The position numbers and the translations under genes were made by a program. Positions 45,888 to 57,011 of a DNA stretch of 64,000 nt are shown piece after piece. The DNA is taken from NCBI GenBank assembly GCA_023374025.1, contig SIJG01000064.1, forward strand, positions 457,943 through 521,942, given 5' to 3'. Under the pieces are notes generated by a model. It did not search any database. It had not been told where the DNA came from and saw only the letters and a program-made list of their open reading frames with translations. Position 1 is the stretch's first letter, and each line of letters opens with the position of its first letter. Source of the stretch: Heterodera schachtii. Its lineage: Eukaryota > Nematoda > Chromadorea > Rhabditida > Heteroderidae.

Positions 45888-46245
45888 GTTTTTGCGCGGA
45901 AGTTACAAAATCTTGATAGCCATGGAAAGTGCCTTTGCGATGATTTTGGACCTCGGCTATTATGTCAGCTTTTTGGTGGTCATTTCTGGCATCAAATTTA
46001 TCCGTTATGAGTACTGTTTTTGGTTTATCATTGTGCCGGATGTGCTCGGAGACATGGCACAGATGACGATGGTATTCACTAGAGTCCTGTAAAGAAAATT
46101 TTCCGGGAGCGCGAGGTTCAAAGTTTACCGGGACGGGAGTCCCGAACGGGAATCCCGTAAAATCCCGCGAAGAGTCCCGGTCCCGCCGGACTCTAGTGTG
46201 GACCGACTCACCTGCGTGATGTTCCCTATTTGGTATGAGAGAGAG
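45888..46245 (+). pseudogene. srsx-like chemoreceptor fragment broken by a MITE
   Basis: Nematode seven-transmembrane chemoreceptor (srsx-like). The frame FLRGSYKILIAMESAF and CFWFIIVPDVLGDMAQMTM covers TM2-TM3. At 46080 it is cut by a MITE (46080-46195). Directly after, the frame resumes GVDRLTCVMFPIWY, the motif that follows TM3 in this family. It is then lost in a GA microsatellite. No later TM exons are visible, so it is a dead fragment. Confidence 0.65.
46080..46195. mobile_element. 116-bp MITE, TAGAGTCC type
   Basis: The ends TAGAGTCC and GGACTCTA are inverted; the symmetry even includes CAC/GTG outside. The interior is repeated 'cgggaatcccg / cgggagtcccg' words. A clean 8-bp target duplication is not visible (GTATTCAC versus GTGTGGAC), but the receptor frame on both sides defines the insertion. 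Confidence 0.75.
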
Positions 46246-46347
46246 AGAAAAAGAGACAGAAGAAAGAAAAAAGAGAGATAAAGAGTGGGAGAAAGGGAAA
46301 GAGGGAGAGAGAGATAAAGAGAGAAAGAGGGAGATAGAGAGAGAGAA

Positions 46348-46379
<32 letters not shown>

Positions 46380-46582
46380 AAGCATGAAAAAAAGCGAGGG
46401 AGAGAGAAAGAGGGTGGGGGAGAAAGGGAGAAGAGAGAGGGGGGAGAAAGAAAGAGAACGAAACAAAAGAGAGAGAAAGAGGGGGAGAGAGAAAGAGAAC
46501 GAAAGAAAACGAGAGAGCGGGAGGGAGAATGAGGAAGAGAGAGAGAGAGAGAAAGGGAGAGAGAGAGATAGAGAGAGGCATG
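46225..46582. repeat. (GA)n microsatellite
   Basis: Purine-rich GAGA array of about 350 bp with AAAGAG interruptions. The open frames over it are artefacts. Confidence 0.95.
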
Positions 46583-46635
46583 CCAAAATGATTTTTATTT
46601 AAAAATAATTAATTGGAATCTCTTTTTGTCATAAA

Positions 46636-46830
46636 TAGAGCCCGGCGGGAACGGGATTCCCGTGGGAAAACCCGGGAATCCCGTTCCCGTTTCCCGTCTT
46701 TTTTCGCCGACGGGATTTTTACAGAGCGGGAAAAAAGGCGGGAATCCCGCCCCGTTCATTTTCTTTTTCCCGTAAATTTTTTCTCAAAAACGGGAATAAA
46801 AGTACACTGGTAAGAATTGGGGTCTGAGTG
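46636..46830. mobile_element. TAGAGCCCGG-type MITE, one end only
   Basis: It begins TAGAGCCCGGCGGGAACGGG with 'cgggattcccg' words. The right part ('cactggtaagaattg') matches, inverted, the interior of the element at 49954-50671. No matching right terminus. Confidence 0.6.
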
Positions 46831-46904
46831 AAAATTTTTGAAGGAAATTGGTGGGAAAAGGGAGATTTTTTTAGAAAAAATTATATAATTCATCAAGTGC
46901 ACAT

Positions 46905-47075
46905 GTTGTATGTGTAGCCTAGTGGTTAATACTTCTTGTGTTTCACTATTTATCGCTTGGGTTCAATTCCCCATTAGGATAAGAGATTTTTCATATTTTC
47001 TTTAAATTATTTTAATTGAAATTTCATTAATACGATTGAAAATTATTTTTTATTATTAAAACATCCAAAGACCCA
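46905..47075 (+). repeat. tRNA-derived SINE, copy 1
   Basis: A-box GTAGCCTAGTGGTTAATAC and B-box GGGTTCAATTCCCCATT are followed by a body with 'ttaattgaaatttcatta' and 'ttgaaaattattttt'. The same head and body are at 56335-56530, so this is a real SINE family. The acceptor stem does not pair, so it is not a tRNA gene. Confidence 0.75.
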
Positions 47076-47317
47076 TTAATAAAAATGTTTTGTAAATAAG
47101 TTGAAAACCCAGAAAAATTCTCTAAGAATATTTTGAAATTTTAAAAAATATACCATTTTAACAAAAATTATTGCACTATAAAAAAATTTTTCTAGTAATT
47201 CTAGAACGCAGAAAATTACCATTTTTTGCCGATACCTTGAAAACATTGTTAACGGCTTATTTTTAAAAGAAATCAAACCCAAAAATTAAATTTATTAAAT
47301 TTTTGTTAAATAATAAA

Positions 47318-47945
47318 TAGGGAAGCAACTTTTAGTGAAAAAACTTTTTTTTTGCTCAATTGTTTTGAAGAAAGGAGCTCAAAAAACGCATTTATGCATT
47401 AAAATTTTTCGATTCTGATGTAACTATCGGTCACTAGAAATCACTATTTTGGCATCTTCGTCACTAAAATAGTTAAAAATCACTATTTTGGAGTTTTGTC
47501 GCTATTTTTTCACTATTTTGACATTTTTTGGAAAATATCCTTAAGAAAAGCGTAATAAAAACGAAAAATGCACCCCTAAGAATCGACTACAAAAAATTCA
47601 GAAAAATACACCCCTAAGAATCGACCGAAATTTTTTTAAAAATACACTCCTATGAAATGAAAAAATTTTCTCAAAAATTCTTCCCCCAAATTTTTTTTCT
47701 TGACAAAATTTTTGATTTAAAAAGTTAAATATTTGCTAAGAGAATTTTATAAAGGAAATGTTACCTCATTGGCAGCTGCTCTAGTTTAAAAAAAAATAGT
47801 TTTGTTCAATTTTTGGCTGAAAATCATGTCACTATTCGTCACTATTTCGGACTTTTTGTCACTATTTGTTCACTATTTTGGGATTTTTACTCACTATTTT
47901 AGTTAACTATTTTGGGATTTTTCGTCACTAAAAGTTGCTTCCCTA
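47318..47945. mobile_element. hAT-like MITE, TAGGGAAGC type
   Basis: The ends TAGGGAAGCAACTTTTAGTG are exact 20-bp inverted repeats and the target duplication is ATAATAAA (47310-47317, 47946-47953). The internal sequence is closely alignable to the element at 43758, yet bases 6-12 of the termini differ from it on both sides. Confidence 0.95.
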
Positions 47946-47998
47946 ATAATAAAAGCACCAAGTTTTCAAAAAAAAATTTGATATTCAAAAAATATTCA

Positions 47999-48231
47999 CA
48001 AGCAGAACAAATTTTGGATTATAAAATACTCTGTGAATGGGAGAAACGATTAAATTCAGTGCCGAAAAGCAATGCCGTAATCTGTGAATGTGAATTTTGT
48101 TGGTCAACTTTGGAGAGGCGGCAGAGGAGCACTTCGGCATTAAAACTTTTGCTGGGCGGAGAAAGTCAAAACATAATACAATTTGTATTACCTAATCATT
48201 TACCGATGCGTTTATCAGTTGTTGATCACTG
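47999..48231 (+). CDS. possible isolated exon, unknown
   Basis: After an ACAAG acceptor, the frame YKILCEWEKRLNSVPKSNAV, then ICECEFCWSTLERRQRS, runs to TGA at 48231. Composition is more gene-like than the surroundings. No partner exon or family identified. Confidence 0.25.
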
Positions 48232-48364
48232 ATCAATGAGCAAAATGGGAGAGATTATCGGAAAGTATAAATGGCAATGAAAAATGAGACGTGTTGTAGA
48301 TAAATGCCATTTTTATTCAAATTACTCAATTAAAGAAATGTCAAACAAATTAAACGGAGTGTTT

Positions 48365-48388
48365 CTATTCCCCCCCCCCCCCCCCCTC
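48365..48388. repeat. poly-C tract
   Basis: A run of about 16 C, one of more than a dozen such homopolymer tracts in the window. Confidence 0.9.
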
Positions 48389-48704
48389 CCGCCGAGTTCA
48401 ATTTTAGGAAAAACGGGCAAATGCGACACTTTGACATTGCCTTTCCAGCAGAGAAGCACCAAGTGAGAGAGAGAGTGTAAGTGAGAGACGGGAGGAAAAG
48501 CGAGAAAACGCAGAGACAGACACTGAAGGGAAAGCGAGAGAAGCAGAGAGTGCCCCTCCGGGGAAGAAAAACGAATGGCCACTTTTTTACTTTTGCTGCT
48601 GGGATAAGTCCAACATACCTATCCCAAATTGCCAGCAGCGGCGTCCTTTCCATAATAATTTTAATTAACTAATTAATTAACCCCAAACCCAAATTTCCCT
48701 TCCA

Positions 48705-48858
48705 ATGGCCCATAATTGCCTTCCGCCCGAACTTTTGTTCGAACTTGTGCCCTTCGTCCCTGCCAAATGCGCTGTTCCGAATGTGTTCTCGTCCTGCCGA
48801 CTTCTTCACATCCTTTTGCATTCTCGTGTCGTCAAATGGAAAGAGTGGCGAGAAAAGG
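48705..48858 (+). CDS. possible F-box-type first exon
   Basis: An ATG at 48705 opens MAHNCLPPELLFELVPFVPA, then VFSSCRLLHILLHSRVVKW, and ends at a donor GAAAAG|gtatta (48858). The LPPELLxELxxFVP start and the hydrophobic spacing resemble an F-box. No following exon is recognisable in the repeat-filled sequence to 51.8 kb, so this may be a gene remnant or belong to a long-intron gene. Confidence 0.35.
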
Positions 48859-49953
48859 TATTATGTTTTTCAAATCATAAAATTGGGGACCAATCAACTC
48901 GAAAAACCGTCCTAATTTTTACCAAAATGAAAATATGATCAAATATTTTGGGTTTGCTATGAGAAAAACTTATAAAGGCTATCGGCGGATGGTGCCAAAA
49001 GTTAAATTTTGCTGACTTGACATAAATTATGACCAAGGTTGTAAATTATAGGGACTAAAAATGGACTAAAAGGCTATAAAATGGCGAAATATAGACAAAA
49101 AAAAATCTACCAAATTAATTTAAACACCAAGAAATTGCCTATATTCAATGTTTGCTTAATTGGTGAATATTTTTTTAAACCCTTTCTTTTGAGCATAATT
49201 TTTATTTTTTGATTTGCTAAAAATTCTGGAATATATAATAAAAAATATGCAAAAAACCAAATAGAAATTAAATACATTTCGATGTGTTCGGGGTAAAATT
49301 AGTCTTTTTTCAAATAAAATTGTTTTGTAAAGTGAAAAACTGTCAGCTGAATAAGTTATAAATCCAATGACGAATTAAATTATGAATTCAATTTTGGTTA
49401 CCTACATTCGGCATTCGGATACATTTAAAATTTTTTGTAAAAGGCTGTAAAAATGACAAGAAAAGGGGTCGGGGTCGGTTTAGTACGGACCGTTTTAGTA
49501 CGAGCGCAAGTTTTTGGCTATAACTTTTTCTTTACCAATCAAAAAAGTGATTTTATGGGGTGTATTCTTCAATTTTCTTGTATTTACTTACAGAGCTTTT
49601 TTTGTTTTTGTAAGTCGCTCTAAAACAAAAATTGTTCGGATAAAATACGATTTTTGGGCTTCTCTCTTCTTTGCTATTTTGAGTTAGTCTTTAAGAAAAA
49701 TAAATGTTGGGTTCCGGAAGTGTTCGAGAGGAAACGTCTGGAAAAATTTTGAATTTTCAATGATTTGTTATGAAATTTCTCAAGTTTCAATAAAGTTACA
49801 GATAGTTTTTTGTTCGAAATTTTCATTTGATGGCTTTTTATAACGGCTCAGCACCGGTTGACCCTCCCGCTTTTTTCAACGGCCCGGAGTACTTTAAAAA
49901 ATTATTTTTTCACTCAAAATATATTATTTGAGCCCGGGTTTTTATATTTTTAC
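48859..49953. other. intergenic with MITE relic
   Basis: 49034-49110 ('ggttgtaaattatagggact', 'ggcgaaatatag') is a relic of the element type at 57012. No gene is seen in the rest. Confidence 0.45.
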
Positions 49954-50671
49954 TAGAGCGCGGTAAAAAAAACTTCCGGGACGGGAATCTCGAACGGGAA
50001 TCCCGTAAAAATCCCGCTCCCGTTCAAACCCAATTTTACGGGAGTCCCGGGCGGGAAAAATAGGCAAAATTTGAAATTAAAAAATTCATATTTTTGAGTT
50101 GAAAATCAGTTTAAATTGCTCCAAATAAATTATTTTTTATAATTTATTCTAACAAAATTTATTAACTTTTTATTTTGACTCCCTTTAATAATTTGAACAA
50201 CTTTTTACGCCAATAAAATTTGGGGACCGGGGGGGAGGTGGGAAGCCGGTGGTGCCGATAGGCGCGGCCGGGAAAAATTGAATATTTGAATACAATACAT
50301 TGTCAGATTTTGTCCAAAAATGACCAATTTTTGCAAATTTGAGCCAGTTTTTTAAGACAATTAAGGATTTTAAAGGTCAGGCGTTGCCGATAGGCGCCGC
50401 CGGGAAAATTTTTTTTTTGAAATTTTGACTATTATTTAACAGATTTTCAATCAAAAATTATTAATTTTACCCAAAAAAACACAATTCTTACCAATGCATT
50501 TTTACTCCCGTTTTTCGGGTAAAATTTCCGAGAGCGGGATCGGTAGTTCAAATTTTCCGGGACGGGAGTACCGAACAGGAATCCGTAAAAATCCCGTTCA
50601 CCGAAAAAAGCGGGAGTCGGGAGCGGGACTCCCGTAAAATCCGGCGGGAGTCCCGGTCCCGTCGGGCTCTA
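49954..50671. mobile_element. 718-bp hAT-like MITE, TAGAGCGCGG...CTCTA
   Basis: Termini TAGAGC and GCTCTA, flanked by ATTTTTAC and GTTTTTAC (7 of 8). Subterminal 'cgggaatcccg' and 'cgggagtcccg' words are at both ends. The interior carries two copies of the GC palindrome (50246-50272, 50386-50404). Confidence 0.82.
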
Positions 50672-50759
50672 GTTTTTACATATATATTTTTTTTACGGTT
50701 TTGTTATGGCGAGAGAAGCCCAAAGATCGTGTTTTCTCCGAACAATTTTCGATTTAGAG

Positions 50760-50885
50760 CGACAAATAAAATAAAAACACATATTTCGGGGTTTTGTCAC
50801 ATATTTTGACATTTTTGGGTTTTTAGCACATATTTCAGCATTTTTAGCACATAAAAACCCGAGATATAATTATGATAATGAATTT
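50760..50885. repeat. relic with CACATATTTCGG words
   Basis: Four copies of a 'cacatattt(c/t)' word spaced by 'ggcattttt'-like sequence. It has the same scaffold as the subterminal arrays at 43758 and 57012, but with a third word. No termini found. Confidence 0.5.
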
Positions 50886-51183
50886 GTGAGCTAAATTGAA
50901 TTTGTGTTTCTAAAACGATTTAAATTTTTTACCAAAATAACTTGTGTACACTGTACAGTGTACACAGCCGACGGAATAACAAAAATTTGGCGATGTGTTT
51001 TATATTTGAATTTGAACGTTCTGAGAAAACAAAAAAGGCAAATGTGCTACTCAAACAATAGAATTGATCGAGATCACATAGCACCCAAAAACTCATTGAA
51101 AAGAACTTTTTGACTATCCAAAAACCAATTACCATTTCTTTTTTCTGTACTGAAATGAAAAAGATCCCCCCATAGACTAATAT

Positions 51184-51720
51184 TAGAGCCCGGACCCGGA
51201 GGCGGCTTTTAACGGGCGACCCGGTCCCATTTTTTGGACAAATCACCGGGACTGGGCCGCCAGCTAAAACGGGCTATTATAGCTGCCCGGTCCCGGGTCA
51301 AATGTCGAAGCCCGGTCCCAATCCCGTTCATTGTTAAAAAGATCATAAAATCCACATAAAATATTAAAAATTTGATACATTTGTATAGCAATTTTTTTTT
51401 GTAAAAATTTATTAAAAAATTTCCCGCAGACCCTAAAAATCCTTATTCTTTAAAAAAAATTGAGTCAAAATCACAAAACTTTGTCGTTTTTTGATAAAAT
51501 ATGTTATCAAAGCATGTACAAATTTTCAAACTTCCTTGGCAACGCTTATCGGCATTGTCGGAACCCTCCCCCCTTATTCCCCAAATTTTTTTTTTATTTT
51601 ATTATCAGAATTCCACAAATTTTGAAAAAAATCCCGGTCCAGGCGGGCGCCCGGTCGAAATTTTGGAGTTGCCGGTCACTTATCGAAGCCCTGTCCCGGC
51701 ACTTTAAAATTCAGGGCTCA
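51184..51720. mobile_element. hAT-like MITE, TAGAGCCCGG type, GCCCGGTCCC words
   Basis: Left TAGAGCCC, right GGGCTCA; flanks ACTAATAT and ATTAATAT (7 of 8). The interior has repeated 'gcccggtccc' words near both ends. It lies immediately 5' of the plakin exons. Confidence 0.7.
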
Positions 51721-51808
51721 ATTAATATTAATTTCGAAGGAAAAATGCAAAAATTTTTACCATTACAAAAAATCTTATTCTTTTTTACTAATTTAATTTG
51801 ATTTCAAG

Positions 51809-53963
51809 TTGAAAATGAATCCAATTGTTGCGATTCTAAATGAATCTTATGGACTAAAACATCCATTGACAAAAGAGAATATGACCATCAATGAGGCAAT
51901 TGCAAATGGACTTTATCGCCCCGAGACTCGGAAATTTATCAACCCAAACACCGGCCAGGAGATGAATGCATTTCACTCAAATCAGTTTTACTCGATTTCT
52001 GTTATTCGTGATTTCGTAAAATTGGGGGCACTAGGAGTGGACGCGAAAAACTTGGCCGATGCCTTGGAATTTTGTAAGTGGGCGAGAAATTACACGAGAG
52101 AATTTTATCAGCAAATTAGAATTTTACCAATTAAAATGGCTTATTTTGACGCAATTTTAAATTTGGTGCTATTCATTAAGCATCACATTTACCTTATCTC
52201 TTATACACTTTGACAATAAAACAACTCTCCATTAAGATTTTCTTGACCCATTTCGAGGAGTATTTCGGTTTTTCGAATACGAAATGTCGTTACCAGAGGC
52301 ACTCAAATACGGCTACCTCCAAATTCCAAGGGAAAATTAAACATTTTCACTCACTTTGAGTGATTGCATCGAGATGAATTGGATCAATGAAAAGACGGGC
52401 AAATTCTTTTCCCGTCCCGGTGAAGTGCCGTGTACCATCAGCCATGCAATTTATTTTAAAAATGACGGACCACCGCCAATTCTGAAGCGCAATGTGCGCG
52501 AATGCTTCGACTCGACCACGAACGCCTGGTTGACCATTACGGAGGCAATACAGCGTGGCATTTTGAATGCAGAAACGGGCAGATTCACTGACCAAAGAAG
52601 TGGCGAACAAATGTCGTTTGCAGTAGCGCATCAGCGGAGACTCATCCAAAAACCGCTGACTTTGACTGAAGCCGTGGAGAGGAATGTTTGGAGCGAAGGC
52701 GGAGGCGGACGTTTTCAAAATGGCGAAACTCGTCATACTCTGCTACAGGCAAGGGCTGAGTCTTATATTTATTAAAAATCCTCTATTTAAATAATATTGC
52801 TGAAAGAATGTCGAAATACTGTCCAAAACATGGGAAAAGGTCCAAAACCCAGCAAATAGTTAAGAAAATGAAAAAAAAATTTGCAGTATGCATTTTGCAG
52901 GCCATTAATTGCGGGTTTCTCGACGTGGATGTTCGGCACATTTTGTTAGGCGGGGAAATGCTTTCAATAAGAGAAGCGTTGGAGAGAGAACACTTGTTGC
53001 CTCATGGAATTATCGTCTCGGGAAATGCATTTGGCCGGAATTTGGAACAAATGACTTTACGCATGGCTTACGAAAGAGGAATTTTGCAGGGCCGCGTTCG
53101 CTACACGATTTTCGATCTCATAGGTTTCAAACAAGAAGGAAATCCGTCTTTGTTGAGCTTCAACGACGCAGTGAAGGCCAAAATTATCATGATTTGCAAG
53201 GTGTGTCAATTTGAGCAGTGGGCAATGTACTAATTGTAAGATATTGGTTGAAGTTTACATTGTTATCCCTTAGGCCGTAATGAGTATGGGAATTTGTAGC
53301 GTTTTTGCGCCGAAAACTTACAAATTTTGCCATTTTGGCGTCGATTTTTCAAAAATTTAATATGTTTTTCAAACTAATTACATTTTCTTCACAGTCGAAA
53401 AGTGAGAAGGAAAGTGTGAAGTTTGTCCGAGGTCATCAAATGCTGTCGCTTGAAGATGCGGCGAAACAAGGACTGGTCAACCCGAGACTTTATAAGATTC
53501 TGACGACTCGTCTCGGCTTGCGCATTAAAGGAAAATATTTGGTGTTGACAAGTGCGGTCGCAAGTGTGCGTTTTATATTCTATCATTTGTTTATTTCGCC
53601 GGAGAACACCCCCCCCCCCCCCTCCCAGGGGTGGAAGGAACGCGGACAGAACATTCCGCACACCGCGAAACATTTTTTTCATGAAAAACCCCTTATATAC
53701 CATTATATCGAAAAGTTTTTTTAGTATACATTTTTTGAAAGGCTTAATAAAGCAGATAAATTACCGTATTTCTCTAATTCTCACCTTTCAAGTCAGTTTT
53801 GGCTGCGTCCAAAGGTATTCTGGTCGGTCCGAGCAATCGCCGTGAAATGTCTGTCCGCGATGCGTATGCCGACGGGTTTTTTGAATATGCGATCGATGCG
53901 CTCCACCTGGCCGCGCTGCTCGACGTGCACCCGTCACTTTTGACGCCGGCAACGGACGCATGA
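51809..53963 (+). CDS. vab-10: plakin (plectin) repeat exons, VAB-10A-like, with an in-frame stop
   Basis: Plectin repeats bind intermediate filaments at epidermal hemidesmosome-like attachments; worm VAB-10A carries them. Exons: 51809-52073, 52237-52748, 52901-53200, 53395 to about 53564, and 53793-53963; phases agree. Repeat cores are INEAIANGLYRPETRKF, LTEAVERNVW, ITEAIQRGILNAETGRF, IREALEREHLLPHG, LEDAAKQGLVNPRL and VRDAYADGFFEYAID. One intron is GC-AG (52749, CTACAG|gc). In exon 2 the frame is continuous except for TAA at 52337-52339 (after IPREN, before TFSLTL), so the locus is either a decayed partial copy, an allele with a nonsense change, or a sequence error. Exon 1 begins with an acceptor, so more 5' exons are expected, but I see none in the window. 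Confidence 0.75.
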
Positions 53964-54188
53964 AGAACGGGCAAAAATGGCAGAAAATCGACTTTCCGTT
54001 TTCGTTTTGTTGTTGCATCTCGCACTTAGGGCACATTTCTCAATTATTTCCGCTTCATTCCATAATTAATACAGCATTTTTGGTTTGCTCTTTACTATAT
54101 TCAAATGCCCATTGAGAATGAAGGCGGCCCTTGTTCTTTTCTGCAACTTCAACCCCTCCAAATGGGAAGGAAAAAACTAGGTCCGAAG
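53964..54188. other. 3' flank of plakin exons
   Basis: AT-rich; minus-strand frames here are shadows. Confidence 0.4.
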
Positions 54189-54451
54189 CAGGCCCATAAC
54201 CAGAAAAAAAAAATTCGGGAAGGCCGGGGACGACACCCGGGGCATTTTTTGTTTGCTATTCCGGCCTAAGATTTTGTCCAGGTGAAATTCATAAATTTTT
54301 TGGCATATTGTACTCAGTTTTGCCAAATTTTTGTCATTATAAGAAGTTGGGGCCCGGCGGTGCCGTTAGACACCACCGGGAAAAATTTAGAATTTTCTGC
54401 CAATTTTGTTAAGGAAATAAAATTACCCATTTTTTTCCGGTTCCGGGCTTG
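54189..54451. mobile_element. CAGGCCC-type hAT-like MITE
   Basis: Left CAGGCCCATAACC, right GGTTCCGGGCTTG (10 of 13 inverted); flanks GTCCGAAG and GCCCGAAA (6 of 8). It contains the GC palindrome at 54353-54380. Same family as 8362-8754. Confidence 0.65.
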
Positions 54452-54609
54452 GCCCGAAATTTCGTTGTACCTCCCTGCCCTGTGAAAATCAAAATATGGA
54501 GGAGGCGCTTGTCACCAATGAAATTGTTAAAACAGAGAAAAATTCGATGAAAAGGTGAACAAAATGAGAAAAGACACGTATTTTTTAAACGCAAAAAAAC
54601 TTTTTTAAT

Positions 54610-54830
54610 CCATCAATCTTCATTATCATTATCGCCATTAGCAGCCTCATCAAAATTGTCATCGGCTTCTTCCCTTCCCTTTGTCTGCCATTTGCCTGTG
54701 GGACATTTTCCGCCCCACCGTCGCCGACCAACCAAAAGAATGGCCGAACTGTTCCAGCGTCATCGTCATCCCCTCATTGTCAATTTGTTCCAATTCGATG
54801 GTCGGTTTTCTGTGAGGGGCAGGAAATTGT
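54610..54830 (-). CDS. possible terminal exon, acidic C-terminus
   Basis: On the minus strand after a CTCACAG acceptor (about 54815), one frame reads KPTIELEQIDNEGMTMTLEQ. Another frame, ending at 54612, gives the acidic tail DDNFDEAANGDNDNED. The two would need a splice or frame change between them. Could be the 3' end of a gene; family unknown. Confidence 0.25.
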
Positions 54831-55094
54831 TGGCCATTAAACTTAGGTACATTAAAATGATATCCAAATTAGTAAAGAATGCTTAAAAACCCAAGAGACG
54901 ATTTGCTAAAAATGTCACTTCATAAAAATAAAAAAATGTAAAATTTTTTTGTTTTTTCTTGAAATTAAAAAAACTTTTTTTAAGAATTTGAAAAGAATGA
55001 ACTTAAAAAGAGTGAAATTGTGTGTCGTTAAATGAGAAATGAGGCAATCATATGTTTTACTGGTCCCGAAATTTTTTCTTTTTGAAACTTTTCT

Positions 55095-55572
55095 GAAAAA
55101 TTTAAAAACATGTTTCTAGGGGTTTTTTAAGGCGCTGAGTACGAATCCGGCCTTATTTTTGGCCAATTCCGAACCCCTAACCCGAATTAGAACAAAAAGT
55201 CAAAAAATTCAATGTCCGAGTTTCATTTTGGTTTAAACTTTGTTTAAATTGCACGGAAACGAATTAAAAGTCATCATTGGTTCATTAAATAATCATTTAA
55301 ATTGTTTTTAGACCAAAAATTCGAATTTCGAAAATTTTATATTTTTGACTTTTTGTTCGAATTCGGGTCCAGGATTCAGAATTGGTCGAAATTGATGCCG
55401 GATTCGTGACCAGGGACCCTGAAAACCCTTAGAAACATGTTTTCATGATTTTTGAAAGCAAAAATTTTTTTTAATGTTCGAATTCGGGTTAGGGGTTCGG
55501 AATTGGCCAAAAATGAAGCCGGGGATTCGTACTCAGCGCCTCAAAAAACCCCTAGAAACATGTTTTTAAAAT
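55095..55572. repeat. foldback (snap-back) repeat, about 90-bp arms
   Basis: 55103-55200 ('catgtttctaggggtttttt', 'ggcgctgagtacgaatcc', 'ccgaacccctaacccgaatt') recurs inverted at 55470-55567 with few mismatches. The loop is about 270 bp and carries a third diverged copy near 55365-55440. Relics of the same family are at about 5540, 58260 and 63380. Confidence 0.85.
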
Positions 55573-56334
55573 TTTCAGAAAAGTTTATGATTTTTTATCA
55601 GATTGATCACGTTTTTTTTTTCAATGCCAAATTCAATTTTTGTAGCCGATTTTGGTAATAAATCCCTATAAAATTGGGTTTTGAAAATGTCCATTGCAAA
55701 AGCCCCGGCTTTTCCTCCACTCACTTTCGTCACTGCTTTTCATAGCACACGGAAAGGGCAGCTAATTCGTCCATGCCCAGTCGCATCATCACCTCCTCCT
55801 GGTCAATACCGGTGTGCCTGTGAATTTTTTAAAAATACGATTTGGGTTCGAATCACTTTCGCGGTGGGGCCCTTTTTCATAAATCACATAAAATGCAAAA
55901 TTTTTGGATATCTCCTGCATTTTGAAAGCAATGCCGTTGAGTTTGGGGGAAGAAAAGGTAATATTGATCATAGGCCCCAAACTCAAAAATGCTTAAAAAC
56001 GGTCAGAATCGATGTAAAAAGGTTCGAAATGGGTTGGAAAAATAGATTTAGGGGCGCGCTTGCCATTTTTCAGGCTGAAAAAGTGCCGGAATTGGAGTGC
56101 CAAACTCAGCTGGCACCAGGGCTGGCCGTGATCACGGATCACGGAAATCACGGGGTTTTTGGGGTGCCGTGATCTCGGATCACGGGTCACGGATTTTTTC
56201 AAATTTTCCGTGATTTTGATCCGTGATTGGCATTTTATATAGGGAATTTTTATTGAGACGAAAATAGGAAAGTGGTGTGAAGAAATTTCTTGAGAAAAAA
56301 TAAATAAATTCTTTTCTGCTTAGAAAGTAAACAT

Positions 56335-56530
56335 ATATATGAAGTCTGATGGTTAAGCCTTCTGTCTTTCGTTGTCTGTCCCTTGGGTTCAATTCCCCAT
56401 TGGGATAGGACAATTTTTATATTTTGTTTTGATAATTTTTATTGAAATTTAATTAACAAGAAATTTCATAACATTGAAAATTATTTTTCTTTATTTTTTA
56501 AAATGTCCATAGACCAATAAATTAACCAAT
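56335..56530 (+). repeat. tRNA-derived SINE, copy 2
   Basis: A-box TCTGATGGTTAAG and B-box GGGTTCAATTCCCCATT, then a body homologous to 46985-47075 ('ttattgaaatttaattaaca', 'attgaaaattatttttc', 'catagacc'). Nested in the 56117-58171 element. Confidence 0.72.
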
Positions 56531-57011
56531 GATTGGACATATTTTGGACAAAATCTGTTAACAAATTCACTCAAAATTTCAAAATTTTTCCCGGCGGCGC
56601 CTGTCGGCACCACCGGCAGACGGACCCCCATTTTACCGTATTTTTTAAATTTTGACCCCAAAATGGCAAAAAAAATAACCCCCTAAGAATTTTTTCTAAA
56701 ATTTTGGGGTGTTCAGGTCGCCATGAAGGAGTAATCTGGTCATGTTAGTCCAAAAGATTTTTTTCAGCATCAAAAGTTAGCTTACAAATTAGAGGAAATT
56801 TTTTTCTCTACATAAATAGATTTTGGTTAAATTTAAGAAAAATTTGAAAAATTTTCTTAATAAATTAGTTAAAAATAAAATATTTTCCTTGGAGATTTCT
56901 ACAAAAAGCTCTAATTTTCCTCAAAAAATTGCCAAAAATCGTAAACTTAGTCATTTTTTGGAAAAGGTCGCCGCAAAAAAAGGGGTTTATATGTTTTGGA
57001 TTCTTTATAAT

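Noticed and set aside
45853..46602. Long frames on both strands at 45.85-46.6 kb
   Set aside because: They run through a GA microsatellite; only the short srsx-like part has protein character.
46905..46990. Functional tRNA gene
   Set aside because: A and B boxes are good, but the acceptor-stem positions do not pair and the body is shared with another dispersed copy, so it is a SINE.
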